NCBI RefSeq assembly: GCF_902686445.1
Contig: NC_062229.1
Coordinates: forward strand, 1,414,001 to 1,478,000
Origin: Sciurus carolinensis
Lineage: Eukaryota; Chordata; Mammalia; Rodentia; Sciuridae
Reading direction: 5' to 3'
Length of the DNA: 64,000 nt
Positions 23,401 through 31,082 of the stretch are shown here, in pieces. Position 1 is the stretch's first letter. Every line of letters starts with the position of its first letter. The position numbers and the translations under genes are program-made. The notes below the pieces were generated by a model. The model had not been told where the DNA came from, did not search any database, and saw nothing but the letters and a program-made list of their open reading frames with translations.

Positions 23401-26400
23401 GTGGGCAGGGTGCAGTGGTGTGGCTAGGATTGGCCTGGAGGCTCTCCATTGGTGCTTTGCTGCTCCTTGTTTTCCTTTTTAGCATTCGGGGTTCCCTGAC
23501 ATCTCTCGTGCGTGGGTCCTGACCAGCACCCCACTACCACCATCTCCCACATGCCAGGGAGGGAGCCCAGGGCAGCTAGGAAAAGGCTCCCTGAGCGCCC
23601 ACGCCATGTTTGGCTCTTCTGACCCAAGGGCTTCCCAGTGAGAAGACTGTGGGCCGCCCCGGGCAGGATCCTGCTGAGGGTGCTGCAAGCTGCTGTCCTC
23701 AGTGACCACTCCCTGCTGACCGCCATCCCCAGCCTTTGCACATGGGAAGTCCATGCATTCTGCACCCTGCCTGGGCAGCCTACAGACGTGTTGTTCCTTT
23801 AACAGCCACTGAGTTTTGTTCCCACAGGAGGACTCCCCGAGGACTTTCTGAACTCGTTGGAGAAGACGGAGGATGACAAGCTGAAAGTCACCCTTAAGTA
23901 CCCCCATTACTTCCCCCTCTTGAAGAAGTGCCACGTGCCCGAGACCCGGAGGAAGGTGGAGGAGGCCTTCAACTGCCGCTGCAAGGAGGTGAGAGGCCCC
24001 TCTGCAGGCCTTGACTGGCCCAGCGTGCTGTCCACTGGCTGTGAGCCCCCTCCTGACTTTGTCCCCAGGACCATCTGGCCTCTGCCAGCTGCGGTTTGGT
24101 GACCCACAGAGACCTTGCTGGGGCTCAGTTTGCCCCTCTAGGTGTGTGTTGGGTTCAGCTCTGCCTGGGCACAGTGAGCCCTAGCTGCCCTTTCCTGAGC
24201 TCTCGTCCAGGGCTGCTCCAGGCATGGCTCTCAGGCTGTCCCTCGCCTGCCGCAGCCTTGGGTCCTCCTCTCATGTACGGCTGTGGCAAACCTTCTGGGG
24301 CACAGCCCGTTTGCCGTGGCCTGGTGTTTGGTTGTGCATTTCCACACAGACCCTGTGGTTCCCACAGCCCTTGTGTGGCCAGGTGGCCTCTGGGTGTGTG
24401 TCCTCGTCTAGCATCTCTTGCTGGGGGACAGTGGGGCAGGCCACCACATTGGAGCTGGTGGCAGAGGCCTGAACTATGCCCTCACTGGCCGTGCAGAGTG
24501 TGGGAAGCCTGCAGCAGGCAGATGCACGCAGGAGGCTAAACCCTGGGGATGGCTTCCTTAGGCAGTCAGACCCCACTGGGCTCCAGGGACCACCTCACAG
24601 CAGCCCACGGTGTGGCCCAGAGAAGCAGCACACCCAGGTGGGGCTGTGCCTCGTCCACAGCTTGTGCTGGCCGCTGCACAAACGTGCTCTCAGGGTTCGG
24701 GGCCAGGCGCCTCGGCCTGGTGTAACCTGCAGGGTCCTTGCCCCCATGTCCCATCCCGATCCCCAGGCTTGGGCCCAGGGACAGAGTGCATCCTGAGACC
24801 CAAACCTGAGGGGAGCTCTGCCTTTGGCACCATGGAGATGGGCACTGCTGGCTGTCCCCTGGGTCCCCTCGTCTGACTTTGCCCCACACAGATCCCCAGT
24901 TTTACCTGGGTTCCGGGGCCCAGTGGCGCTCGGGGCTGTTCTGTTCCGAGCAAGCCTCCGCGTTGCCTTGGGGAGCAGGAACCACGCGGGTCTCACGGCA
25001 TCCGTGTCTCTGTGCTCGGTGGCTGTGACCTGCACAGGTCAGTCTGCCCTGCCCGTGTGGTGGGAGTGGACGGGCTCTGAGAGCCACTGCCTGGAGGCCA
25101 TGGGGTCCCCACTCCTGGGGCCAGTCCCTGCCCCAGTGTTACTCCCTTTGTAGCTGTGTGTCCCCTTCCAGGTCACACCCTCTCTGGTTCTGAGAAGAGC
25201 TCGAGGGCAAAAGGCACCTATGACGGGCCAGAGGGCAGGGCAACCCAGGCTGCGGGCTGCAGGGCCAGGAGGGTGGCCCGGGAGGGCGGCGGGCCCCTCA
25301 GCTCATGTGGGCGTGTGGGCGTGTGGTTGCAGGAGAACTGTGCCATCCTCAAGGAGCTGGTGGCCCTGCGGGCACAGAAGTCCAGCCTGCTCGGGTTCCG
25401 CACACACGCTGACTATGTCCTGGAGATGAACATGGCCAAGACCAGCCAGGCTGTGGCCGCCTTCCTAGGTAACCTGCATCCCCACCTCCCCCGGGAGACC
25501 ACGGGAGGCCCAGGTGTGAGTTGAGACCTTGGGAGTGCTGGGGGCCCGGGTGCTGCTGTGGGCCTGGGTCTTCTCTCCATCGAGTGCTTGTGCTGCACCC
25601 TGCTCCTGGTTCAGCCGGGGTTCGTTCACGCATGGATAATGGCCTAGGCTCTGGGGCGAGGCCTGTGCCTGGCGCCCCACTTGGAGCCCTGGGCGGAGAG
25701 CCCTGCGTTGGGCGTCCCCCTGTGGAGACTAGGATGAGGAACACCCTCCTGCGTGTGCTGGGGGCGTGGCACAGTGCCAGCCTGCCGTCCGCAGTGGACC
25801 CTGCTCGGGCCCGCACCCACCCCGGGTGGGAAGCCGACCCTCCAGGCCAGCGTGCAGAACCCCGCGTGATGGAGCCCCGCCTCCCCCAGACGAGCTGGCT
25901 CAGAAGCTGAAGCCCCTCGGGGAGCAGGAGCGGGCCGTGATCCTGGAGCTGAAGAAGGCCGAGTGCGAGAAGCGGGGTCTGGCGTTTGACGGCCGCATCC
26001 ACGCCTGGGACATGCGCTACTACATGAACCAGGTGGAGGAGACGCGCTACCGTGTGGACCAGAACCTGCTCAAGGAGTACTTCCCCATGCAGGTGGTCAC
26101 CAGGGGCCTGCTGGGCATCTACCAGGAGCTCCTGGGGCTGACCTTTGACCTGGAGGAGGGCGCCACCGTGTGGCATGAGGACGTGCGGCTCTACTCGGTG
26201 CGCGACACAGCCTCCGGGGAGGTGATCGGCAAGTTCTACCTGGACCTCTACCCCAGGTGGGCACAGTGGGAGGGGCCGTTCTGGGGAGGAGCTCACCAGG
26301 CTTGCCTGGGTGTCCTGTGCTCTGCGGGGCTGAGGGGTGCCTGGTGACCCCTGGTCGTCTCCAGCGCTTTGCTTTCCGAGGTGGCTGAGGGCCTGGGGCG

Positions 26401-29400
26401 CTCTGCACAAGGCCCTGGGCTTCATGCTGGGAGGCCCTGACCTGGGAGTGGGGCTCCATCATGCGGGGTTCGGCACGCTGGCCTGGAGAGCTAGGCAGAT
26501 GCTCCTGCACTGAGGCCACAGTGCAGGGTCCTGCGGGTCCTGTGGTCTCTGAACCCAGGGTTGGAGGAGCTGGAGTCAGGTGGCAGAGTGGGACGGCCTG
26601 GCGTCTCGTCCTGGGCCCTGCAGACCTGACCCTGCCTCCTTCCCAGGGAAGGAAAATATGGGCATGCGGCCTGCTTCGGCCTGCAGCCAGGCTGCCTGCG
26701 GCAGGATGGGAGCCGCCAGATCGCCATCGCGGCCATGGTGGCCAACTTCACCAAGCCCACCCCAGACGCCCCGTCCCTGCTGCAGCACGACGAGGTGGAG
26801 ACCTACTTCCACGAGTTTGGGCACGTGATGCACCAGCTCTGCTCGCAGGTGGGTGTGGGGTCCTGTGGGCTCCTCAGCCTGACTACCCTGTGGAGACGGT
26901 GACCATCACGACCATGTCCCAGCTGCCATCCCAGGCTGGCAGAGCAGCGGCTTCAGGCCCAACGTTACTTCCCCGTGTCCTGCAGGCAGAACCGCCGCTG
27001 CGGTGCAGCAGGCTGGCTTCTCTGGAGCCTCTGGCTCTAGAGGGCGTCTTCTCCCTGTGCCTCGAGGTCGCCCCTTACATGTCAGGCCTGACCTCCCTGG
27101 GTCGGAATGGCTAGGGTCACCTGCTGCCCTTTGTACCTGTGCTTGCTCTTGAAGTCCCCAACCCCAGCACATCCCGTTCTGAGGTTGAGGGTTGGGGCCC
27201 GCGCCAGTGGCTCTGGGAGGACACTGTGCAGCCCGGGAGCCTGGGGAGCTGGGCCATCATCCACGTACTGCGTGCTGGGAACGGGCTTGGTCTGCACCTG
27301 CCGCTCCTGGTGGGCAGCGTTGCCCAAGACCCCAGGAAAGCCCGAGGGAACCAGAGAGGCCTCAGGAGGCGGGCTCAGAGTGCCACCCAGGACCCAAGGA
27401 TTGCCAGCCCAGGTGGCTTGAGGTGTGGCCCCTGGAGATGGCAGCTCAGAGTTGGGGCGACCTCTAGTGGCAAGGCAGGCTGTGCCCTGGGCACGCCTGC
27501 CGCCTGGCTTCACACCCTGCTTCTGTCCCCAGAGAGCGTCCTGAGGAGGGAAGGCAGGTGCCCCTGGGAACGGGCATGTGGTGACGTCGAACGTATTTCC
27601 AAGTTGTACGACCGTCACCAGTGACCCCAGCCCTGTGCTGTTTTTGCTTCTGCCCTCGGGCAGGCGGTGAGCCGGGTACCTCCCGCCTCGCTCCGTCCCA
27701 GCCCTCTCTGTTTCAAGACGGGGCTGGCTAAGGTGCCCAGGCTGATCTGGACCTTGCCATCCTCCTCACTGTGCTGGCCTGTCCCTAACCCTTGGCACCC
27801 GCGAACCCGCTTGCTGTGTCCACAGTAGCCTGTTCTCCGTGTTTCCTGTCGGTGGAGTGACAGCGACTCTGCGTCTGGCTCTCACTGAGCTCCGTCCACA
27901 CTGCGCGTGTCACCTTGCCTCCGCTCGAGGCCGGAGAGCGAGTGTTCCCCACTGTTGAACACACAGTGGGTTTTGACGAGCCCATTTTTAACTCGAGCAA
28001 AGTTCAGTCTGTAAATTTCTGTCTTGCTCGGGTTTTTCTGAGTCCTGTTGAAGACGGCCGGGCCCAGCATGCGCCGCCTCTGTCCTGTAGGAGCAGAACT
28101 CTGCTGGGGGGTGGTCCCGGGGACGGGGGAGCACAGGCCCGTCTCCAGGCTTCATGACCGTGGGGAGGGCTGTGCCCAGCCCGTCGCCCGCTGGCCCCTG
28201 GAGCTCAGGAGGGCGGCCTGCACGGCTCTGCCCAGGCGCAGCCGGGCCAGGACGTCTAGAGCAGCTGAGCCCTGAGACTGTCCTGCACACCAGGCGGAGT
28301 TCGCCATGTTCAGCGGGACGCACGTGGAGCGGGACTTCGTGGAGGCCCCGTCGCAGATGCTGGAGAACTGGGTGTGGGAGAAGGAGCCCCTGCTGCGCAT
28401 GTCCCAGCACTACCGCACGGGCGGTGCCGTGCCCCAGCCGCTGCTGGACAAGCTCATCGAGTCTCGGCAGGCCAACACAGGTGCGCCCGGGCCCGGCGCG
28501 TCCTGCCAGGGCTGGACCTCTGAGGACGCCCACCAGCCTCCTCTCCCTCCCCCGCCAGGCCTCTTCAACCTGCGCCAGATCGTCCTCGCCAAGGTGGACC
28601 AGGCCCTGCACACGCAGACTGACGCAGACCCCGCCGAGGAGTACGCCCGGCTCTGCCAGGAGATCCTCGGGGTCCCGGCCACGCCAGGTAGCCACTCGCC
28701 TGCCCAGCCCGCCCTCGATGCTGGGAGCAAGGCCTTGGAGAGGTGGGGGCCACCCTCCTGCTCCCTGCTCCATCACGCGGCGTCCTCCCCACCGGAAGGC
28801 TTCCTGGCCAGGGTGACTGCCCAGAGGGACACAGGGTGACATCAGGACTTTCGTGGTCATGACTGACGAGTGGGCATAGGCCAGACCAGCTGCTCCCCAG
28901 CGTGCTGCCCAGGACACGTGCCCTGCCCCAGAGGGCAGTCCAGCCCCACGCGTCCACAGGGCTGCAGGTGCCCTTCCTGCCCGCTCCCTTCTCCAGGGTG
29001 GCTCTGGGTGCCTGGCCCACAGGAGTCCTCAGCTGCGCCACCGAGGCTGTCCTCACCTCTTACCCGGTGGGTGGGAGTCGCTGGGGGGAGGGGCAAAGCA
29101 CCGACGACCTGCGGGCAGTGTCCAGGGAGGGCTGGCTCTCGGGCCCACTTCCTCTGTGCTTTTGCTTAGAGACGCCAATGAGTGGAACTAAGGTTTTCAT
29201 GATCCAAAAGTGTGACAGGCTGCAGAGTCAAAAAGACAGGGAAGAATAGTCATTTCTGATCCCCTCGAGTTGATAGGGTGTGCATCCTTGATCTGTGTGC
29301 GTGCGCACATTTATGCAGGTGTGTGCACCTGAGGGCAGGTGCTATTTATGTTAAAAATTTTTTATTTTTATATTTGTAGAAACAGCAATTTTTATGGATT

Positions 29401-30820
29401 AACATCTTGTTAGCACTTAGGAGGTTTTTTCACATGGAATTTTTTTTTTTTTTTGCGGTGCTGGGGACCGAACCCAGGGCCTTGTGCTTGCAAGGCAGAC
29501 ACTCTGCCGACTGAGCTGTCTCCCCAGCCCTCACATGGAATTTTTTTCTTCAGTACCTGGCTGGACCGCAGAGCCTCGCACATGCTGGGCGAGGGCTCTA
29601 CCACCGATCTTTGTCCCCAGCCTTTATTTATTTTTTTGGTACTGGGGATTAAACCCAGGGGTGCTTAGCCACTGAGCCACATTCCCAGCTCTTATTTTTT
29701 ATTCGAGACAGGGCTGACTAAATTGCTGAGGCTGGCCTTGAACTTTCGATCCTCTTGCCTCAGCCTCTGGAGTCTCTGTGATTACAGGCATGGCCACTGC
29801 GCCCAGCCCAGCCCTTGTTTTTATTTTGAGACAAGATCTGGCTCAGTTGCCCACACCCTGCCCTGGCCTCCTGGCTTGCTGGGCCAACAGGTGTGGCTGC
29901 TGTGCCTTGCTGTTGTGCGGCAGCACGTGGCCCACCAGTGGGTGCCTGGAGCCAGCAGCCCAAGCCCCTGTGGCCACCTGTGCTGTGCTGCCTGTGGGAC
30001 CTCTAGGCGCTCCTGTCCTGCCTGCCGAGCGGGCCTCCCCCTGGCCGCCAGCCACACACCTGCCCCTGCCTGGTGGGGCTGCCTCCACAGGAGGAGTGCC
30101 CAGGAGGCTGTGCCTGAGCCTCACCGTTCTGTCCAGGGACCAACATGCCTGCTACCTTCGGCCACCTGGCAGGAGGCTATGACGCCCAGTACTATGGCTA
30201 CCTGTGGAGCGAGGTGTACTCCATGGACATGTTCCACACGCGCTTCAAGCAGGAGGGTGTCCTGAACCGCAAGGTGAGTGCGCGGTGCAGTCACGGGTTG
30301 GGGCGTCCAGGGGCAGGGTCTGGCCTGCGTCAGCCCAGGGTTCGTGAGCCATGGTCCCGAGTCCCGAGTCCAGGACCAGGACTAGCACGCCCTGGGCCTC
30401 TTGTGTGGTGCCGCCTGCCAGGCCCGCTGCCAGGTGGCAGAGGGGGCAGGGTTGAAGCCAGGCCCGTAGAGCACAGCACTGTCTTTGGCCCTGCGTCCTG
30501 GACAGGGCGGGACCCTGGCAGTTTGTCCAGCCTTTGCTCGGCCAGGGCCTTCAGAGCGCTGAGCCAGAAGAGCCACGAGGCGTCCCACTGGTGCTGGGTC
30601 CTGGCGAGCTTTGCACACACACCCCTCCCTTGGTGGCCCGGCCCCGCTTCCTCTGCCCTGGCAGGTCGGCATGGACTACAGAAGCACTATCCTGAGGCCC
30701 GGCGGCTCCGAGGACGCCAGCGCCATGCTGAAGCTCTTCCTGGGCCGAGACCCCAGGCAGGACGCCTTCCTCCTGAGCAAGGGACTGCAGGTGGAGGGCT
30801 GCGAGCCGCCCGCCTGCTGA
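11468..30820 (+). CDS. THOP1: THOP1, thimet oligopeptidase, whole gene span (13 coding exons)
   Basis: Joining 13 exons gives 687 codons plus TGA with every junction GT-AG and in frame; the human protein as I recall it has 689 residues. THOP1 is a cytosolic M3-family zinc metallopeptidase. It cleaves short peptides (bradykinin, neurotensin, GnRH) and degrades proteasome-made antigenic peptides. The zinc site is intact: HEFGH at residues 473-477 (nt 26810-26824) and the third ligand Glu502 (nt 28342-28344). The substrate loop [14 protein letters not shown] covers residues 599-612 with His600, Tyr609 and Tyr612. Cys246, Cys248 and Cys253, known for thiol-dependent oligomerisation, and Cys483 are kept. 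There is no signal peptide. The C-terminus (GCEPPAC) is two residues shorter than in human. Start context is good (G at -3). The gene is head-to-head with SGTA, with a CpG-island promoter. I see no disabling change. Confidence 0.97.
12630..12770 (+). mobile_element. MER20-type hAT-Charlie DNA transposon
   Basis: The forward order 'gtgactgtcatgacttggga', 'ggggggtgctcctggcatga' and 'ggccagggatgctgcttcac' follows MER20. Confidence 0.6.
13060..13205 (+). mobile_element. MIR-like SINE
   Basis: 'gtcccactttataagtggaa' followed by 'tggcaaggtggggttccaac' fits the MIR 3' core in forward orientation. Confidence 0.5.
13719..13820 (+). mobile_element. ID SINE, young, perfect target-site duplication
   Basis: A monomeric ID element starts 'gggctagggagatatctcag', has an intact B box (gagttcgattccc), and ends in a long pure A run. 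It is flanked by identical 14-nt copies of agaaggggcttctc at 13705-13718 and 13821-13834. It lies in THOP1 intron 1, same strand. Confidence 0.93.
13975..14160 (-). mobile_element. MER20-type hAT-Charlie DNA transposon near exon 2
   Basis: In reverse orientation, 'ggtgctgagcagcatccagt' and 'ggtcatgactaccacagcta' follow MER20. It ends about 70 nt before THOP1 exon 2. Confidence 0.6.
14229..14441 (+). CDS. THOP1: THOP1 coding exon 2
   Basis: Follows the acceptor TGTCCAG and completes the Ala codon, then reads [15 protein letters not shown] and on to DVEVSYT. The stretch [20 protein letters not shown] begins the N-terminal helical region of M3 peptidases. I chose the acceptor at 14227-14228 because it keeps the start aligned with the human protein. 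Confidence 0.93.
14845..15050 (-). mobile_element. B1-dID SINE
   Basis: In reverse, an ID half (ggtactaggaattgaacccc) is followed by a linker 'ttttattttgagacagggcc' and a B1 half ending 'gacaggcatgtgccaccgca'. Confidence 0.85.
15051..15165 (-). mobile_element. B1-like SINE monomer
   Basis: Reverse B1 blocks 'ttgctatgttacccaggtta' and 'ctgcctcagcctgccaggta' directly follow the dimer with no ID half. Confidence 0.65.
15177..15320 (+). repeat. Interspersed repeat 'R1', copy 1
   Basis: Begins 'tctgttgctgtagcaatacc' then 'tgagactgggtcatttgtag' and 'gaggtttattttggttcaca'. Three related copies lie at 45.7, 46.85 and 47.65 kb. It resembles a common mammalian repeat whose family name I do not assign. 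Confidence 0.55.
16400..16560 (-). mobile_element. B1-dID SINE, diverged
   Basis: Reverse B1 blocks 'gagacggtgtcttgctgtgt' and 'gctgggactgcaggcgtgga' are clear; the ID half is weak. Confidence 0.6.
17381..17529 (+). CDS. THOP1: THOP1 coding exon 3
   Basis: Reads [20 protein letters not shown] through [13 protein letters not shown] after acceptor TTCTAG; donor GTGAGA. It is part of the N-terminal helical domain and reaches residue 126. Confidence 0.95.
17636..17815 (+). mobile_element. B1-dID SINE
   Basis: B1 half 'gactcaggaggctgagtcag', A-rich linker and a shortened ID half ending 'gggttcaatccccagctcca'. Confidence 0.85.
17903..18078 (+). mobile_element. B1-dID SINE
   Basis: Full dimer with 'ggccagacatggtggccaca', 'ggggctagggatgtgggtta' and tail 'accaccaaaaaaatg'. 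Confidence 0.85.
18828..18935 (+). CDS. THOP1: THOP1 coding exon 4
   Basis: 36 codons, [20 protein letters not shown] to LPKETQE, after acceptor TTGCAG; donor GTGAGT. It is part of the N-terminal helical domain (residues 127-162). Confidence 0.95.
20311..20384 (-). mobile_element. ID-type SINE fragment
   Basis: Reverse strand: 'ctggggttgtagctcagtgg' and 'gggtttgattctcagcacc'-like pattern, with T-rich flank on the left. Confidence 0.7.
20637..20942 (-). mobile_element. B1-dID SINE interrupted by a younger ID element
   Basis: Outer reverse dimer: ID half at 20656-20705, B1 half at 20844-20942 (gagacagggtctcactaagt; gcctcagcctcccaagtcac). The two parts are separated by an inserted ID copy, described next. 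Confidence 0.85.
20725..20829 (-). mobile_element. ID SINE nested in a B1-dID, perfect target-site duplication
   Basis: Reverse ID (gcggtgctggggatcgaacc ... ctgagctatccccagcccc) with its A-rich tail at the left. Identical 14-nt copies of ttacattttatttt flank it at 20711-20724 and 20830-20843. The insertion split the linker of the older dimer. Confidence 0.92.
21109..21211 (+). CDS. THOP1: THOP1 coding exon 5
   Basis: Reads [20 protein letters not shown] to PFTREEL plus one base of a Gly codon. Acceptor CCTGCAG, donor GTATGG. It contains the conserved [14 protein letters not shown] segment. Confidence 0.95.
21212..23827 (+). other. THOP1 intron 5; no feature seen
   Basis: 2616 nt of GC-rich sequence with no SINE that I can recognise. 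Numerous open frames on both strands lack domains. Confidence 0.8.
23828..23988 (+). CDS. THOP1: THOP1 coding exon 6
   Basis: Reads [20 protein letters not shown] to [10 protein letters not shown]. It carries Cys246 and Cys248, part of the cluster known for redox-controlled oligomerisation. Acceptor CCACAG, donor GTGAGA. Confidence 0.95.
23989..25332 (+). other. THOP1 intron 6; no feature seen
   Basis: 1344 nt, GC-rich, without a recognisable repeat or gene. Confidence 0.8.
25333..25468 (+). CDS. THOP1: THOP1 coding exon 7
   Basis: Reads [20 protein letters not shown] to QAVAAFL plus one base; contains Cys253 and the conserved [12 protein letters not shown] stretch. Acceptor TTGCAG, donor GTAACC. 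Confidence 0.95.
25890..26256 (+). CDS. THOP1: THOP1 coding exon 8 (longest)
   Basis: 367 nt, [20 protein letters not shown] to GKFYLDLYP plus two bases. It includes the conserved [15 protein letters not shown] segment that packs beside the active site. Acceptor CCCCAG, donor GTGGGC. Confidence 0.95.
26647..26848 (+). CDS. THOP1: THOP1 coding exon 9 with HEXXH zinc motif
   Basis: Reads from [17 protein letters not shown] to [16 protein letters not shown]. His473 and His477 bind zinc, and Glu474 is the catalytic base. Acceptor TCCCAG, donor GTGGGT. Confidence 0.96.
26849..28293 (+). other. THOP1 intron 9; no clear feature
   Basis: 1445 nt of GC-rich DNA. A weak B1-like trace (gacggggctggctaaggtgc, near 27720) is present; nothing else is recognised. 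Confidence 0.75.
28294..28480 (+). CDS. THOP1: THOP1 coding exon 10 with third zinc ligand
   Basis: Reads [20 protein letters not shown] to LIESRQANT. Glu502 (nt 28342-28344) is the third zinc ligand. Acceptor ACCAG, donor GTGCGC. Confidence 0.96.
28559..28687 (+). CDS. THOP1: THOP1 coding exon 11
   Basis: Reads [20 protein letters not shown] to ILGVPATP. It is separated from exon 10 by an intron of only 78 nt. Acceptor CGCCAG, donor GTAGCC. Confidence 0.95.
29447..29530 (-). mobile_element. ID SINE, young, target-site duplication
   Basis: Reverse ID (gcggtgctggggaccgaacc ... ctgtctccccagccc) with its poly(A) as a T run on the left. The duplication tcacatggaattttttt lies at 29430-29446 and 29531-29547; the exact T-run limit is ambiguous. 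Confidence 0.9.
29555..29622 (-). mobile_element. ID-type SINE fragment
   Basis: Diverged reverse ID half: 'cacatgctgggcgagggctc' and 'accgatctttgtccccagcc'. Confidence 0.55.
29632..29812 (-). mobile_element. B1-dID SINE
   Basis: Reverse ID half (ggtactggggattaaaccca), linker, and B1 half ending 'gtgattacaggcatggccac'. Confidence 0.85.
29815..29905 (-). mobile_element. B1-like SINE fragment
   Basis: Reverse B1 half 'ttttattttgagacaagatc' to 'ggccaacaggtgtggctgct', diverged, abutting the previous dimer. Confidence 0.55.
30137..30273 (+). CDS. THOP1: THOP1 coding exon 12 with substrate-binding loop
   Basis: Reads [20 protein letters not shown] to KQEGVLNRK. His600, Tyr609 and Tyr612 of the glycine-rich substrate loop are all present. 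Acceptor GTCCAG, donor GTGAGT. Confidence 0.96.
30665..30820 (+). CDS. THOP1: THOP1 coding exon 13 with stop
   Basis: Reads [20 protein letters not shown] to [11 protein letters not shown], then TGA at 30818-30820. Acceptor TGGCAG. Confidence 0.95.
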   Translation, partial: VGMDYRSTILRPGGSEDASAMLKLFLGRDPRQDAFLLSKGLQVEGCEPPAC

Positions 30821-31080
30821 CCTGCTGCTGAGCTCCACGTCCAGCCCACGCTCCCGCTGCCCTGTGCCTTAGCCCCGCCTGGGGTGGGCGGCTTCTCCTT
30901 GTCCTTGTCACGTCCAGGTCTCGGGTGTCACATTGCGGCCCCCTCCGGCTCAGGCTCCTGCGCCAGCTGAGCCCTGGGCGGGAGGCCTGGTCCTGTTGCA
31001 CTAGGGCTCCCTCCGGGGCGCCTTCTGGTCCGACCAGCTGGTTCTGAGATGCAGCCATTAAACACTTTAAACAAAAGAGG
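30821..31080 (+). other. THOP1: THOP1 3'UTR with ATTAAA poly(A) signal
   Basis: A short GC-rich 3'UTR of about 260 nt ends with ATTAAA at 31057-31062, the commonest variant poly(A) signal, followed within about 30 nt by a GT-rich stretch. The cleavage site near 31080 is inferred. Confidence 0.65.
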
Positions 31081-31082
31081 GG

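Larger units (their letters stand above)
28688..30136 (+). other. THOP1 intron 11, SINE cluster
   Basis: 1449 nt whose second half is filled by reverse SINEs, listed separately. Confidence 0.8.

Noticed and set aside
25349..26425. 358-codon minus-strand open frame
   Set aside because: It is antisense to THOP1 exons 7 and 8 and results from GC-rich codons; no domain and no splice logic.
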